Assembly (NCBI GenBank): GCA_017307375.1
Contig: JAFKFH010000017.1
Span: 154,185 to 218,184 of the forward strand
Origin: Alphaproteobacteria bacterium
Lineage (GTDB): Bacteria > Pseudomonadota > Alphaproteobacteria > Ferrovibrionales > Ferrovibrionaceae
Direction of reading: 5' to 3'
DNA length: 64,000 nucleotides
A program made the position numbers and the translations under genes. Below, in pieces: positions 26,410 through 37,500 of this stretch. The notes beneath the pieces were generated by a model. The model saw nothing but the letters and a program-made list of their open reading frames with translations, did not search any database and was not told where the DNA came from. How positions within the stretch are numbered: the first letter of the stretch is position 1; the number at the start of each line of letters is the position of its first letter.

Positions 26410-28489
26410 CCGATCCAACGCCTGTGCGCAGATAGGTTATTTCGAAGGCTTTGACCTGACGATAAGCCTGCAACCGATTGGCTAGGCTGAAGGCGTCGTT
26501 CATCTCGAACTTCTGAAAGATGTCGAGTCCACGATCTAGGCTGATCTTCCAGCCTGCGTCGCTGACAATGTGGCGCGCATGGATGGTGTTGGTCCCGTCA
26601 AACTCCCAAGAGAAGTTGATCCCGGCAGCTGTGCTGGCATTCTCAACGGCAATCAGATTGGCCTGCTGCTTGTCAGGGTACGTGTCATCGAGACACGTGA
26701 TGAGGTGCACCGCGACCTCATTCTCCGGTGCTTTGCGCACGGCGATCATCTCGATGAGCTCCATTAGATTCCGTATCTGATGGAACATACGGATATATGG
26801 GTCGGTGACGACGATCTTCGTGGCCCCCTCGATCCAGGGCCAGAACAGGTCGGCAAAGGTCACGCCCTTCTGGTTCTCGCTGAAAACCCTGTGTCCCTCG
26901 CTCGGGCCCATGGGCTTGGCCTTTACCTCGGCCGCAGCCGGTGCGGCCGGCGCCGCAGGCATACCGGCGGCATCGGACGCCGGTTTCACCGATGGCTCCG
27001 GCTCCTCGAGTCGGGCCGCACGCTTGTGGTAATATTGAGGATATTCCGTTTCCTCGAGCGTCGCGGCGACAATCTTGCGACCGTCACGCGCCGTGAAGGA
27101 GAAATCGGTTTCTGGGTAAGTGCTGTCGATCCGAAGCAGCTGGTCCTTGACCCTCTTCCGACCCTCCATTGCCAGATGCAGCATCTCCTCGACTTCGGTC
27201 TCAGTCGCATTGTCCGATGGGAAGAGCAGCTTCATCATGCCTGAGAAGGTCTTGTTCACACCGTCGCGGTCGCGCGTCGAGATATCCGAGGACAGGGTGA
27301 AAAGGCCCTGGTAGCGGTTTGAATAGTCGTCATTGCGCATGTGCCGAAGAATCTCAGCGAGGTAGTCGACGACAAACCCATAACCCGATGCGAACATCTC
27401 GCCGCGGATGACGTCGATCTCCCAGCCAGGGACATAGGTGTGGAGGCGATCGATGAATGCCGAGTCGTAATATTTCGCGGGAAGCTCCTCGAACAGGTCA
27501 GTGTGCTTGAGCATGTAGGGAACAGTGTGTTTGGTATTCCCGACAAAAACCATCGAAGCCTCAGCACCAAGCGTTTCCACGCCTCGCGAGAAGCTCTTGT
27601 TGGCCATGTAGTTTTTCATGATGTCGACAAGCGCCTTGTCGACTCGCTTCTGGCGACCCGCAAACTCGTCGAAGGCTGCCACGTCCCAGTAGCCGACCAG
27701 GCCGATCTTGCCCGAGCTGTTGTTGACGAACAGCTTGGGGACTGTGACCTCGCCGCCGGAAATCAGGATGCCGTGCGGCGAGAATTCCGAGAAGATGTGC
27801 GACTTGCCCGTTCCCTTGGGGCCGAGCTCGATCAGGTTGTAGTTGCGCTCGACGAACGGGACGAGGCGCATCAGCTGCAAGAGCTTGCTACGGCGTCCGA
27901 ACATCTCCGGATCGAAGCCGACTGTCTGGAAAAGCAGATCGATCCATTCGTCGGTCGTGAACCCACCCCGCGCCTTCAGATAAGCGTCATAGTCGAACTT
28001 GGAGAGCTGGATCGGCTTGATGCTGCTGAGGACCCAAGGTGAGACGTTCTTGTCCTCGCTGTGCTCATACTCGACATCAGCGATGCACCAGACGCCGCTA
28101 ACAAGCAGCTTCGGATGAGCCTTCACTGTACCAGCATCGATGATGACATTCTTGATGCCGAGATTGGAAAAAGTCGCCTCATAGGCGTCCTTGTCGGTGT
28201 TCAGATCGACGCTGATCTTGTCGATCACCTTCCACCTGCCCTTTTCGCGGATGTTCGACCGGATCAGGCCCGCCTCGTTGCGGTGCACATAATGCTTGCG
28301 TAGGATCTCCTTGACGGTCTCGATCCCCGACTGGATCGAGGCCTCGTCATTGGTCGCGCAGTATTGGCCCAGCAGGAATTCGAGGACGTAGGAAGGGACG
28401 ATGGCATTGCCCTTCACCGCCTTGACCAGGTCCTTGCGCACCACGAGGCCGGGAAAGCGTTCGTTGATCTTGTCGTCCAGCGCGGTCAT
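26402..28489 (-). CDS. brxL: BREX protein BrxL, variant with C-terminal PLD-like (MIT_C-like) domain
   Basis: 695 residues from the ATG at 28489, whose ribosome binding site GAGGGAG overlaps the pglZ stop. The N-terminal part and the AAA+ core match BrxL: Walker A GPKGTGKS at about 223-230 and Walker B-like VAAFDEFAG at about 270-278. BrxL assembles into ATP-dependent DNA-binding rings in BREX defence. After a Pro/Ala-rich linker (about 495-530) the usual Lon-type protease-like domain is absent; instead IHARHIVSDAGWKISLDRGL (about 636-655) and the region around it resemble MIT_C, a phospholipase-D-like domain. The stop codon and last Thr probably derive from the adjoining IS end, so a few native residues may be lost. 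Confidence 0.88.
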   Translation of the reverse strand: MTALDDKINERFPGLVVRKDLVKAVKGNAIVPSYVLEFLLGQYCATNDEASIQSGIETVKEILRKHYVHRNEAGLIRSNIREKGRWKVIDKISVDLNTDKDAYEATFSNLGIKNVIIDAGTVKAHPKLLVSGVWCIADVEYEHSEDKNVSPWVLSSIKPIQLSKFDYDAYLKARGGFTTDEWIDLLFQTVGFDPEMFGRRSKLLQLMRLVPFVERNYNLIELGPKGTGKSHIFSEFSPHGILISGGEVTVPKLFVNNSSGKIGLVGYWDVAAFDEFAGRQKRVDKALVDIMKNYMANKSFSRGVETLGAEASMVFVGNTKHTVPYMLKHTDLFEELPAKYYDSAFIDRLHTYVPGWEIDVIRGEMFASGYGFVVDYLAEILRHMRNDDYSNRYQGLFTLSSDISTRDRDGVNKTFSGMMKLLFPSDNATETEVEEMLHLAMEGRKRVKDQLLRIDSTYPETDFSFTARDGRKIVAATLEETEYPQYYHKRAARLEEPEPSVKPASDAAGMPAAPAAPAAAEVKAKPMGPSEGHRVFSENQKGVTFADLFWPWIEGATKIVVTDPYIRMFHQIRNLMELIEMIAVRKAPENEVAVHLITCLDDTYPDKQQANLIAVENASTAAGINFSWEFDGTNTIHARHIVSDAGWKISLDRGLDIFQKFEMNDAFSLANRLQAYRQVKAFEITYLRTGVGSVT

Positions 28490-28500
28490 CGCTCGCTCCC

Positions 28501-31002
28501 TCAAAAATCAAAATCGTTGGAGAAGCTGCGCTTCAGCCTGTAGCGAGCCGTGCGGTATTCTCGGAAGTGGGATGTCTCTCCGTGACGCTCTTCGAGTTTC
28601 AGGATCACCTCCTGATCGTTGAACGCGTCGGCCTGGCGCGACAGCAGGAACCGGACAGAGACCTCGCGCTCGCGCGGATTGTCCGCACGTAAATCGAACA
28701 CCAACTCATGGCTGTCAGAAATTAGCTCACCCGATTGAGCGTAGATGCCGGCCCGGAGCCGACGTGGCTGGGTTTTCTCGGTCACCGCAGTGATCTGGTA
28801 GAAGCGCACCGAAATCTGGCTGGAAGTGATCATCTGATTCGAACTGCCGATGATCTCAACCTCGACCGCTGAGGTGTCGCTCTGACGCTTCTTGTTGATC
28901 TTGATGACGGGCACAACGATTTCCTGCAGTGTCGCCCCGCCATGCACAAACCGGCTGCCCGAGCCCTGCCGGCGCAATCGGTTGATCGATTTTGGGATCA
29001 GAATTTCCATCGAGCCCTGAAGGTTGGCCTGGTCGCACGTGAAGCGCCGCAAGCCGTGATTGCCCTTCAGACCGTGCCCAAGGATGAAGCGCCGGTCGCG
29101 GAACAGGATCGTGTCTCCCTCCACCTGGGCCGAGGAGAAGTCGCTCTCCTCAATCGGCCGGTGCTGGTAGATGAAGCCGTGGTCGGCGGTGACGATCATG
29201 TTGGCGGCGTTGGCGCCGTTGAGCTTTTTCACCAGCCTGACGATCTCTTCGATCGCATCCTCCGCCGCCTCGAAAACGCGCTCCTCAGATATCAGTTTGT
29301 CGCCAATTGCGTCGATCAGGTTGTGGTAGACGTAGACGACGTCATGATCTCGGATGAGCGCGCGCGCCTGATCCTTGTCCATGCCCATCAGTTCCTCAGT
29401 CTTCAGGGCCGCGGCCCGGTCACCCGCCCGACCGGTCGCCAGGATCTTCTTGCGGTTCTCGAGCCCCTGTGAGCTCTGGCCGTTCACCAGAACGGTAGCA
29501 GTGTCATTGTCGGCGATCTGCAAATCGCCATTGGGCAGGAGCGAGGCCATGCCGAGCTGAGTGTAGCTCGGCAGGCTACCGAATATCGGCTCGATCTCGG
29601 CCTCGTAACGGTCGAGGCTCCGGATGCGCCCCAGTAGCTCCTCGGCGATCTCATATCGAAGCGCGTCGGAGATGATGACACAGATTTTCTGATCACGCCG
29701 CCGGAACTCGCCGACATGTTCACGGTAAAAGCTCCGCTGCGACGGAATGGGCGGGGCTGACCAGCTTTCGGCCGCGTCCACATGCACCTGCCAGGCGTCG
29801 TTCAGGCGCAAGAGGTAGGTGTTGACGTAGTGGTTCTCGACCTGCTCGGACAGCTCGCGCATCAGCGTCGCCTGCCCAGATTTCTGCATGTGCCGGATGA
29901 ATTTCCGGTACAGCTGATCAATCCGGAACCAGCTCTTCGCATAGCGTTGCACGCCTTCGGCCAAGCTTGTCATGCCGAGCGTCACCTGCGCCATAGCCTG
30001 CTGGAATTCGGCGGCGAAGCCGATCGCCTCGTAGAGGTCGCGATAGCTGCCGTACCAGTGGCTCTGGCGGCGCCGGCGGATCCAGGCCAGTACATCGGCT
30101 TGTGCCACAGTCTGGGCGCTGAGCTCATGAACCAGCGCGCGGATGATCGCCCGATCCACCTCCTCGAAATAATCGATCTCGATCAAGGTGCGAAAGTCGC
30201 GTTTGGCCAGATCCCCAGCGACGTCCAACACCTCGGCGTAGTCGGTCGACAGTTTTGCAAAAACGTCTCCGGCGTTCCGGTTGTTCTTCCAGCGCCGGAA
30301 GAACACCAAGGCGTCCGAGGTTAGGATCGGCTCGCCGCCAACGGCTGTTTGGTAGCAGGACTTGAACAGCGTAATCGAGAAATCGCCGACGCTGGGTTTG
30401 TCGGCGCGATAGCCGAATATTCGCGCCATCTGATCCCAGAGGAATCCGTCCAATCCGACGCGGTCGATCAGACGCAGGCTATCGTCGCGGCCAACGGCAA
30501 GCTCCGCCAGCAGCGCCTCGACCACGGTGTCGAAACCGCCGTCCGCACCGACGCAGACGCCGAGCATCCGAAGTCGCATCGCGGGCCTGGTGTCGTCCCC
30601 CCGGATGACCGTCTTCAGCTTCTCCAGCCGACGGCTCGAGCGAAAGAATTCCTGATGCTCACGCACGAGGTCCTCGAACTTAAGCGGCAGCCCAAGATCG
30701 CTCAGCCAGATCGCCACCTGATCGGTCTTAAACACCCCGCTCGCCAGCTCAACGTCGAGCAGCCAGTTGTCAATGTCCGCCGGCCGCGATCCTTCCCGAT
30801 AGAGCAGAAACCGCTGTTTCGGCGCCTCGCGCAGAATCCGGTGTTTCACCGCGAATTCGGTGTTGGCGACCTCAATCTTCTCGACGCCGTCCAGCGCCAA
30901 CCCCTCAAACGCCTCACGAAATTCGCGGGTTGGGTCGTACCAGAAGACCACGCGATGCTTGTCGAACTGGGCCTCAAGGCCCTTGGTGATCCGGTCAAGC
31001 AT
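28501..31002 (-). CDS. pglZ: BREX type I phosphatase-like protein PglZ
   Basis: 833 residues from the ATG at 31002, chosen because GGAAGA lies eight bases before it and because MLDRI is the usual beginning; an ATG at 31023 would add seven residues and overlap pglX. HRVVFWYD near the N-terminus and the alkaline-phosphatase-superfamily core VIISDALRYE (about 440-450) and IVTADHGFIY (about 600-610) define PglZ. It is essential in known BREX systems and binds PglX, though its chemistry is still unsettled. It lies between pglX (4 bases away) and brxL. Confidence 0.95.
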   Translation of the reverse strand: MLDRITKGLEAQFDKHRVVFWYDPTREFREAFEGLALDGVEKIEVANTEFAVKHRILREAPKQRFLLYREGSRPADIDNWLLDVELASGVFKTDQVAIWLSDLGLPLKFEDLVREHQEFFRSSRRLEKLKTVIRGDDTRPAMRLRMLGVCVGADGGFDTVVEALLAELAVGRDDSLRLIDRVGLDGFLWDQMARIFGYRADKPSVGDFSITLFKSCYQTAVGGEPILTSDALVFFRRWKNNRNAGDVFAKLSTDYAEVLDVAGDLAKRDFRTLIEIDYFEEVDRAIIRALVHELSAQTVAQADVLAWIRRRRQSHWYGSYRDLYEAIGFAAEFQQAMAQVTLGMTSLAEGVQRYAKSWFRIDQLYRKFIRHMQKSGQATLMRELSEQVENHYVNTYLLRLNDAWQVHVDAAESWSAPPIPSQRSFYREHVGEFRRRDQKICVIISDALRYEIAEELLGRIRSLDRYEAEIEPIFGSLPSYTQLGMASLLPNGDLQIADNDTATVLVNGQSSQGLENRKKILATGRAGDRAAALKTEELMGMDKDQARALIRDHDVVYVYHNLIDAIGDKLISEERVFEAAEDAIEEIVRLVKKLNGANAANMIVTADHGFIYQHRPIEESDFSSAQVEGDTILFRDRRFILGHGLKGNHGLRRFTCDQANLQGSMEILIPKSINRLRRQGSGSRFVHGGATLQEIVVPVIKINKKRQSDTSAVEVEIIGSSNQMITSSQISVRFYQITAVTEKTQPRRLRAGIYAQSGELISDSHELVFDLRADNPREREVSVRFLLSRQADAFNDQEVILKLEERHGETSHFREYRTARYRLKRSFSNDFDF

Positions 31003-31006
31003 GAGC

Positions 31007-34000
31007 TTAGTCTTCCGCGTCATTCAGGCCCTTGATGGGCTTCAGAGCGGCGCCCAACTTGGGATAGTTGGCCTTTACGCCATCATCGAGGTCGATCTCG
31101 ATCTTCTGCGTCGCCAGCGGGAACAGAACATCGCGCTCCCAGACGTCGAGCTCCTCGATCTGCTTAGCCGTCGCCTCGATCTCCTTGAGCGCCTTGGTTT
31201 TCTGTGTCGGAGAAGCGTCGCCGCTGATGCTCAGTGCCTCCTGTGTCCGGCGGTGCGCCTCCAGCTTCGAGCGGAACTCGCGCAGATAGTCGTTCAGCAC
31301 CACGCTCACTGTGTCGGAGCGGTAGCGGTGCATGTAGATCAGCGCATTGAACGTGCCCTTGGGGCTAGAGAACAGCCAGTAAATGGGACGTTTCTTGTAA
31401 CGCTTCACATGGTCGTTGAAGAAGTCGCGGATGAAGTATTTGCGGATATCTTTGCCCAGCGCATCCTCGACGAAGGCCAAATTTTCCTGGAAATGCGCGT
31501 CGCCGAAAGTCACGCGCAGGAACCTGCGGAAGCGTGCGGCGATGTCGTCTGCGAACCAGTCACCGTCGAGCATGGGGATCACGTTGTCGCCGTCGGGCTC
31601 GAACGTAGGCTTCGAAACCTTGACCAGATAGTCTACAAGTCCATCGCCCTGGTTGGCGAGGATGAGGCCCGGCGCATCTAGGCTGTACCGACCGAACATG
31701 CAGCCCACAGCATAAGATACGAACTCGCGCATGGTGTCGGCGAGAAGCAGCATTTCCAGGTCGGCCTCGCTCTTCTTGCCGCCATAGCGATAGGCCGGGT
31801 TGCAGGTGAGCGTGATCTCCTCCAGAGCCACTTCAGGGGTCAATTCGTCTTGCAGACCATAGGCGTCAATGAAGATGCGGTTGTTCTCTTCTTCAAGGCG
31901 CTGCAACCGTTCCGTCATGTCGCGCCAGTCGGCGCGCAGACTCGCATAGGTTTCAGCAAGCGTTTCTGCCCGAAGCTCGGACGACAAGAGTGGGAGCGTC
32001 GCGAAATCCCAAGAAACCTCGCATGCATCCCAGTCTTTCTTAGAAATACCTATCGCGCTTTGCGAAATATCAACCGCCGTGCTCGAAACATTTATTAAAG
32101 GAAGCTTGCCAATAGCTCCTTCACTATAGTCAACGGTGGGTGAAATCGCCGATATTATACGATCAACTACCGATGAATTTAAGAAACCCAGAATCTTATC
32201 GGCTTTCCATTTGTCCCGTATCGGAGCAGCAGACCCCTTGCTCTCAAAGGCGAATTGAGACGGTAAAAGTCGTGCAGAGAAAGATCCAATGGTAAGGCTC
32301 GACCACGTCACACCGCCAACGAAAAAGTACTGTGTGTTCTGCGGTCTCGATCTCTGCCGACCATTTTCATCACGATAGTTCCGGATTTCTGAACCATCAT
32401 TTTGCCAATTGAGCAAATAATCATTATTGCCGTACCAGCGACGGAACGGACCTCCTTTACTGCAAGGAAACCACTTAAACCTATCACGGATACGCTGACC
32501 GTCCTCTTCGAATAAGGCCGCCGCCCCGCAAGACACTTCATGCCAAAATCGCAAAAACTTATCGTTATTCCCAGTCTTGAGGCCCTGTTTCGGAGGCGCA
32601 ATCTGCGCAAGTGGCTCTCCAACTTCAAACGATGAAATAGCCGCTTCGCTTAGCCAATACGCGAGAGGCGAATCCGGTATCTTCATGAATGACGCCTGCC
32701 GTGCTTTGTACTTACCAAAATCTGAACAGAGAAATAACCTCTCAATTTCTTCATTTGTACGGACGATTGAAAATTTCTCGAACAGCCTTCGACAAATTAT
32801 TTTCGATTCATCGTGTGGGATCGTGTTCAGAGCGGAGAATGCCACGGCCCCAAAGTCAGCACCGAAGACCCCGCGCCCTAAATGGACCAAGGACGAAATA
32901 TGCTGCTGCCGGAGGAACCATGATCGCAGGCCTTTATAAGAACTCAAGAACATCCACGATGGGAGGTTAATCATCCCCCAACTGCCGTTTTCGATACACA
33001 ACAACTGGCACCGCTTCATGAAGGCAGTCATGAGATCGGAGCTTTCAATCGGAAACTCCTTATCCAGCCAAGCGGCCAGTCGATCATTTAGGCCTTTCAC
33101 ACCGGCATATGGCGGGTTCGCCACCACCGCATGGTATTTCGGGCCTAGATAATCGGCCATGCGCAGCACCTTCTGCACCCGCACATGTACATTGCGCAGG
33201 AACAGATTGCTGCCAACGTCCTTGCCCTCGATGATCTGTCGCACGCCGGAAACATCGGTGAGCGCTGGCCTGATCAGCGAGCCGAAATTATCGGATTCTT
33301 CGAACTGGCTCAGGGTGTGGCGCAGGGGCGCGGTGAACGGGTCGCGACCGATGGCGTCCATATAGTCATTGAGTTCACCGACTTCGAACTTAACCGGCTC
33401 CAGCACGCAGACATTGGGCTGAACGCCGCGCCGTAAGAACCGCTTCCGTCGCGCCGCCGCCTTCATCGTTAGCGCGAAGGCCGCCAGCGCCCCGGCGCGC
33501 TCATCGATCTCGATACCGTAGAGATTTTGGGTGAGGATGAGGCGCGGAATCTCGGCCGCGTCATAGCCCTCCTCCTCATAGATCGCGTACAGCAGATCGA
33601 AGGCGTAGGTCAGCATGTGCCCCGAACCGCAGGCGGGATCGCAGACCTTGATCTCCTCCGGCGATGAGATATGCAGGAAGTCCGTCTCCGGCTCATCGGG
33701 CGCGATGAAATAGTCCATCCGCTCCTTCAGCCGAGAGTTCGGGCGATTCAGCATCCACAACCGGCCGAGCGAATTTTCCACCAGGTAGCGCACGATCCAG
33801 TGCGGCGTGAAGAGCTGGGTGGCGGCGGGAATGTTCTCAGGCGTGATCTTCTTGTTCTTTTTCAGTCCAGCGAACACCTCGTCCTTCTTTTCCGAGATGT
33901 AGAACTGATAGAGCCAGCCGATGATCTCGACGTCCTGGCAGGCGTCCTCGGTCATCACCGTGCGCAGTCGGGCGAGGATACTGCCCTGCGACAGCAGGTC

Positions 34001-34549
34001 CTCGGGCATCAGCAGCTCGGTGTAGTCGGCTATCGTCTCGAACATGAACGGCATCACCGCGTGCCAGTGGTTGCACGTCGCAACCACCAGCAGGCGATAG
34101 GCCTCGCCCTGCGGATCCCGCGACGGCGTGCGGTTGTCGAGCAATGCGCGGACCTGCGCGGCGACGGATTCCGGAACTTCGTCACCGATAACTCCCGCCA
34201 TCGCCTCCGACAGGATCTCGGGCCGCGTCTGCCCATCGGCCGGCGTCACGACCCGGACGGCCGCATAGCTATTGGCGTCCATGAAGCGCAGCGCGGTGAA
34301 GCGGTTGAACCAGGTATAGGCGACCCGCTCGATGACCTGATCGCGCGACGTGCGCCCGATTTCACCTGCGAGGTCCTGCACCGCCTTGGGCGCCTCGCGC
34401 CGCGCCGCGCTGTTTTCAGCCAGCACCTGAGCGAGTTTCGTCGACACTTGGTCGCGCAGCACTCGGCGGGCTTCCTGCGCGAATTTCTTCAGCGCACCGG
34501 TGTCAATCGATTTGCGCTGCGGGGTGCTCGTGGGAGTAATCGAATCCAT
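31007..34549 (-). CDS. pglX: BREX type I adenine-specific DNA methyltransferase PglX (BrxX)
   Basis: 1180 residues. DPACGSGHMLTYAFDLL (about 306-322) binds S-adenosylmethionine and NPPYAG (about 480) is the catalytic motif of N6-adenine methyltransferases. It methylates the host at the BREX recognition site and is part of the defence complex. The region of about residues 530-845 (DNA 32020-32960), which should hold target recognition, is much richer in A/T than the flanks. The reading frame is unbroken. Start overlaps the brxC stop by one base (TGATG). Confidence 0.96.
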   Translation of the reverse strand: MDSITPTSTPQRKSIDTGALKKFAQEARRVLRDQVSTKLAQVLAENSAARREAPKAVQDLAGEIGRTSRDQVIERVAYTWFNRFTALRFMDANSYAAVRVVTPADGQTRPEILSEAMAGVIGDEVPESVAAQVRALLDNRTPSRDPQGEAYRLLVVATCNHWHAVMPFMFETIADYTELLMPEDLLSQGSILARLRTVMTEDACQDVEIIGWLYQFYISEKKDEVFAGLKKNKKITPENIPAATQLFTPHWIVRYLVENSLGRLWMLNRPNSRLKERMDYFIAPDEPETDFLHISSPEEIKVCDPACGSGHMLTYAFDLLYAIYEEEGYDAAEIPRLILTQNLYGIEIDERAGALAAFALTMKAAARRKRFLRRGVQPNVCVLEPVKFEVGELNDYMDAIGRDPFTAPLRHTLSQFEESDNFGSLIRPALTDVSGVRQIIEGKDVGSNLFLRNVHVRVQKVLRMADYLGPKYHAVVANPPYAGVKGLNDRLAAWLDKEFPIESSDLMTAFMKRCQLLCIENGSWGMINLPSWMFLSSYKGLRSWFLRQQHISSLVHLGRGVFGADFGAVAFSALNTIPHDESKIICRRLFEKFSIVRTNEEIERLFLCSDFGKYKARQASFMKIPDSPLAYWLSEAAISSFEVGEPLAQIAPPKQGLKTGNNDKFLRFWHEVSCGAAALFEEDGQRIRDRFKWFPCSKGGPFRRWYGNNDYLLNWQNDGSEIRNYRDENGRQRSRPQNTQYFFVGGVTWSSLTIGSFSARLLPSQFAFESKGSAAPIRDKWKADKILGFLNSSVVDRIISAISPTVDYSEGAIGKLPLINVSSTAVDISQSAIGISKKDWDACEVSWDFATLPLLSSELRAETLAETYASLRADWRDMTERLQRLEEENNRIFIDAYGLQDELTPEVALEEITLTCNPAYRYGGKKSEADLEMLLLADTMREFVSYAVGCMFGRYSLDAPGLILANQGDGLVDYLVKVSKPTFEPDGDNVIPMLDGDWFADDIAARFRRFLRVTFGDAHFQENLAFVEDALGKDIRKYFIRDFFNDHVKRYKKRPIYWLFSSPKGTFNALIYMHRYRSDTVSVVLNDYLREFRSKLEAHRRTQEALSISGDASPTQKTKALKEIEATAKQIEELDVWERDVLFPLATQKIEIDLDDGVKANYPKLGAALKPIKGLNDAED

Positions 34550-37500
34550 CAGATCGTGATCCTTTTGCCCGCACGGATTTCCGTGATCAGCGTCTCGCGC
34601 AGGGTATCGAGGTAGGCGTCCACATCCCGCTCGTCAGCGAGGAAGGGCTTGGCGTAGGCGACGCGCAGGGCAGTGGCCGCGACGTATTCGGTTGGCGGCG
34701 GCGGCGCGGGGGCTGGGCTTTCACCCTCGCGGAAGCCCTGCTGCGCGTCACCGACGCCAGCGGCCTCGCGCGTAGGCTTCGGCGCCGCCGCAGTCACCCT
34801 ACCGAGGAGCGCGGGATAGGCGGTCGACTTGAAGCCGTTCACCCGTTCGCGGATCACCGCGATTAGGCTGCTCTTGTCGATCGTCTCCAAGACGCTCGCG
34901 AACCCGGCTTCGATCTGCCGGCGATCGGGATCAGCCAGGACGGAATATTCAGGGAGCGCCCGCAGCCTCTCCCGCAGCGCCTCCACCTCCGAAAGCGCCG
35001 CCTTGCGTTCCGCTACGATCCGGGCGTCGACCTCGGCCTTCAGAGAATCGAGCGTGCGCCTCATCTGCTGAATGGCGTTGCCCTTGAGGCAATTCGAATC
35101 GTCCAGAATCGCGCGGATGGCGCCTGCCTTATCGTCGCCGCCATAGCCGAAATTGGCGCCCTGGTCCGAGAGGTAGGTGCGCGCTTCATCGTAGATTTTC
35201 TTCTGCGACCCGCCCATGAAGCGGCGGACCGGATCGAGGATGCTCTCCTTCAGATCCAGCAGACTATCCTCATGGCGGCCGAGCTCCTGCAGGTACCAGG
35301 CGTAGGGCTTGCCGGTGACTTCGCGCACCGCCTCCTGCACCTGCGTCAGGGCGGAGAGGAACGGATAGCGCGACGATTGCGCCTCCAGCACAGCGACCTC
35401 GTTCTTGAGCGCGGCAAAGGCCTCAGCCGTTTCAAGCCCCAGCGCCTTGCCCTCCGACCCGGCCGGCTGCGTGTCGAAGAACTCGCCGTAGAATTCCTTG
35501 AGCTTGCGCGTCTGCGCAGGCGTGAACTCTACCTGCAGCTCCAGCACGATGTTGCCGTGCGCATGGGAGTTCTGAAGTCCGCGTTGCAGGGCCTCACTCT
35601 CCAGCGGACCGCCGTCCTGGCGCGCTTCGATCTTGCCGCGCCCGATCAGGCTGGCGGTCGTGCACAGAATCGCCGCGTAGGACCAGCCGTAGGGCTTGCG
35701 CTCGAACCGCTCGAGGATGGCCTTCACCGTCGTGCGAATGCCGGTGCGGGCATTGGCCTGGGCGTAGTTCAGTATCTCCTGCTCGGCCTCGGTCAGGTTG
35801 GCGTCGTCGCCCCCGAACATGCCGTCATTGCCCTGCGCCAGGAACTTCCCGATCTCATTCTCGGAATAGGCGACGCTGCGCAGCATCCCGAGATTGATAT
35901 GGACCTTGTCGACGAGGGTCTGGAACGCGCGCTCGATCCTGACCTGCGGGTCCTCCGACCGGACCTCGATCTCCTCGCCACGCACGAACAGGCGCGCGTC
36001 CGCCAGCAGCGATCGGGCGCGGAGAGTGAGATCGCGCTGGCGACTGCTGTTCTGCTCGCCCTTTTCGCGGATGATCCGCTCGATGGTATGCTGTTGCGCC
36101 ACCGCGCGGGCCTGGCGAACATATTTGTCCGTGCGCTTGAACGTCATCAGGTCGGTGACGAAGCGGGCGTCGGCATTCAGGGCGATGGCAAGCTCGTCGC
36201 GCGACATAGTGCGCATGGCTATGGCCTCGGCGTTCCCGCTCTGCTCGTGGAACGGTGTGACGACATTGATCGCGAGTTCGTAGTCGCGGCCCAGCGGCCG
36301 ATCATCGAGATAACGCGCGAAGGAATATTCCTGGGAGGAGGCTTCGTGTCGGAGCTTCCGGCTTTTGACAACTCCGTCGAAGATCAGGATTTCCAGTTCC
36401 TTGGCGATCTCGGCGGTATCGACCTCGATCGCCTTAATCTCCTGCTCGACGTCCTTTTCCTCGTCGGTCAAGAATTCGAACAGATCGCCGTTGCGCTGGA
36501 TATAGGTGTTCTGCTCCAGCAGGCTTAGGGCCTCCTCCACGTTTCGCTTGTGCTTGGTTAGGTCGATATCGAACCGATCGAGCATCAGGATCGAGATATT
36601 GCGCGCCGTCGGCTTGAAGGCTTTGACGTATTTGACGAGGAACAGCGCCTTCAGAACCCGAGTCGCGAACTCGTCGCCGAGGTTTTTCTCGGCGATCAGA
36701 ATCGATTGCTGGACATTCGATTTGAGCGCTGTCCGGATGCCTTCGAACATTTGGTCGAAGGTCGCGATCCCGCCGACCGGAATGTCCGCGAGCCTGACCG
36801 CCACCTCCTGGAAGACGCCCAGCATCGAGCGCTCGCCGACCGAGCTATGCTTACCCTCGAAGGCGTTGTGCTGCGACAGGTTCTGGATCGCTAGCTGGAA
36901 CAGAGGATATTGGTAAGGAACAAACGGATAGCTATGGATGAAATGATCACGGTCCCTGAAGTTTTCCAAGCGGATGGAGCCGTCCGAGAAATCGAACAGT
37001 GTCTTCAGATTGTTGGCCTCGCGATGGTACAGGTCCGATAGGTCCGAGATGCCGGTTTCAGTCTTTTTCAGAAGCCGCTTTTGGATTACCTCCGCCACAT
37101 CAGCGCTGTTGAGCGGCATACGGTTCGCGAAGCGCGCCTGGATCTTGGAGAAGTCGTTCTCCTGCCGGTGGTTCATATCGCCGATGACCGCGCCCATGTC
37201 CTGCTGCGCCGTCACGATGATCCAGGCCCGACCGCGGCACTTGGTGTTGAGGCTTTCCGCAATCGTCTGAAGATTCGTCATGAGCTTGACGTTGTCGGCG
37301 ATGTACTGGCCGACCTCATCGACGAAGAAATTGAGCCTGAACTTGGGCTCCTGTGCATCGATGTAGGCCTTCACCTTGTCGGCAAAATCCTCGATCGACG
37401 ACCGAAAATCCTGCCGATAACGCGTGAGAATTCCCTGGCCCTCTGACGGATCGGCCCCAGTCGCCTGCGCATAGGCCTTGGCGACGTTCGCGCTTTCCAG

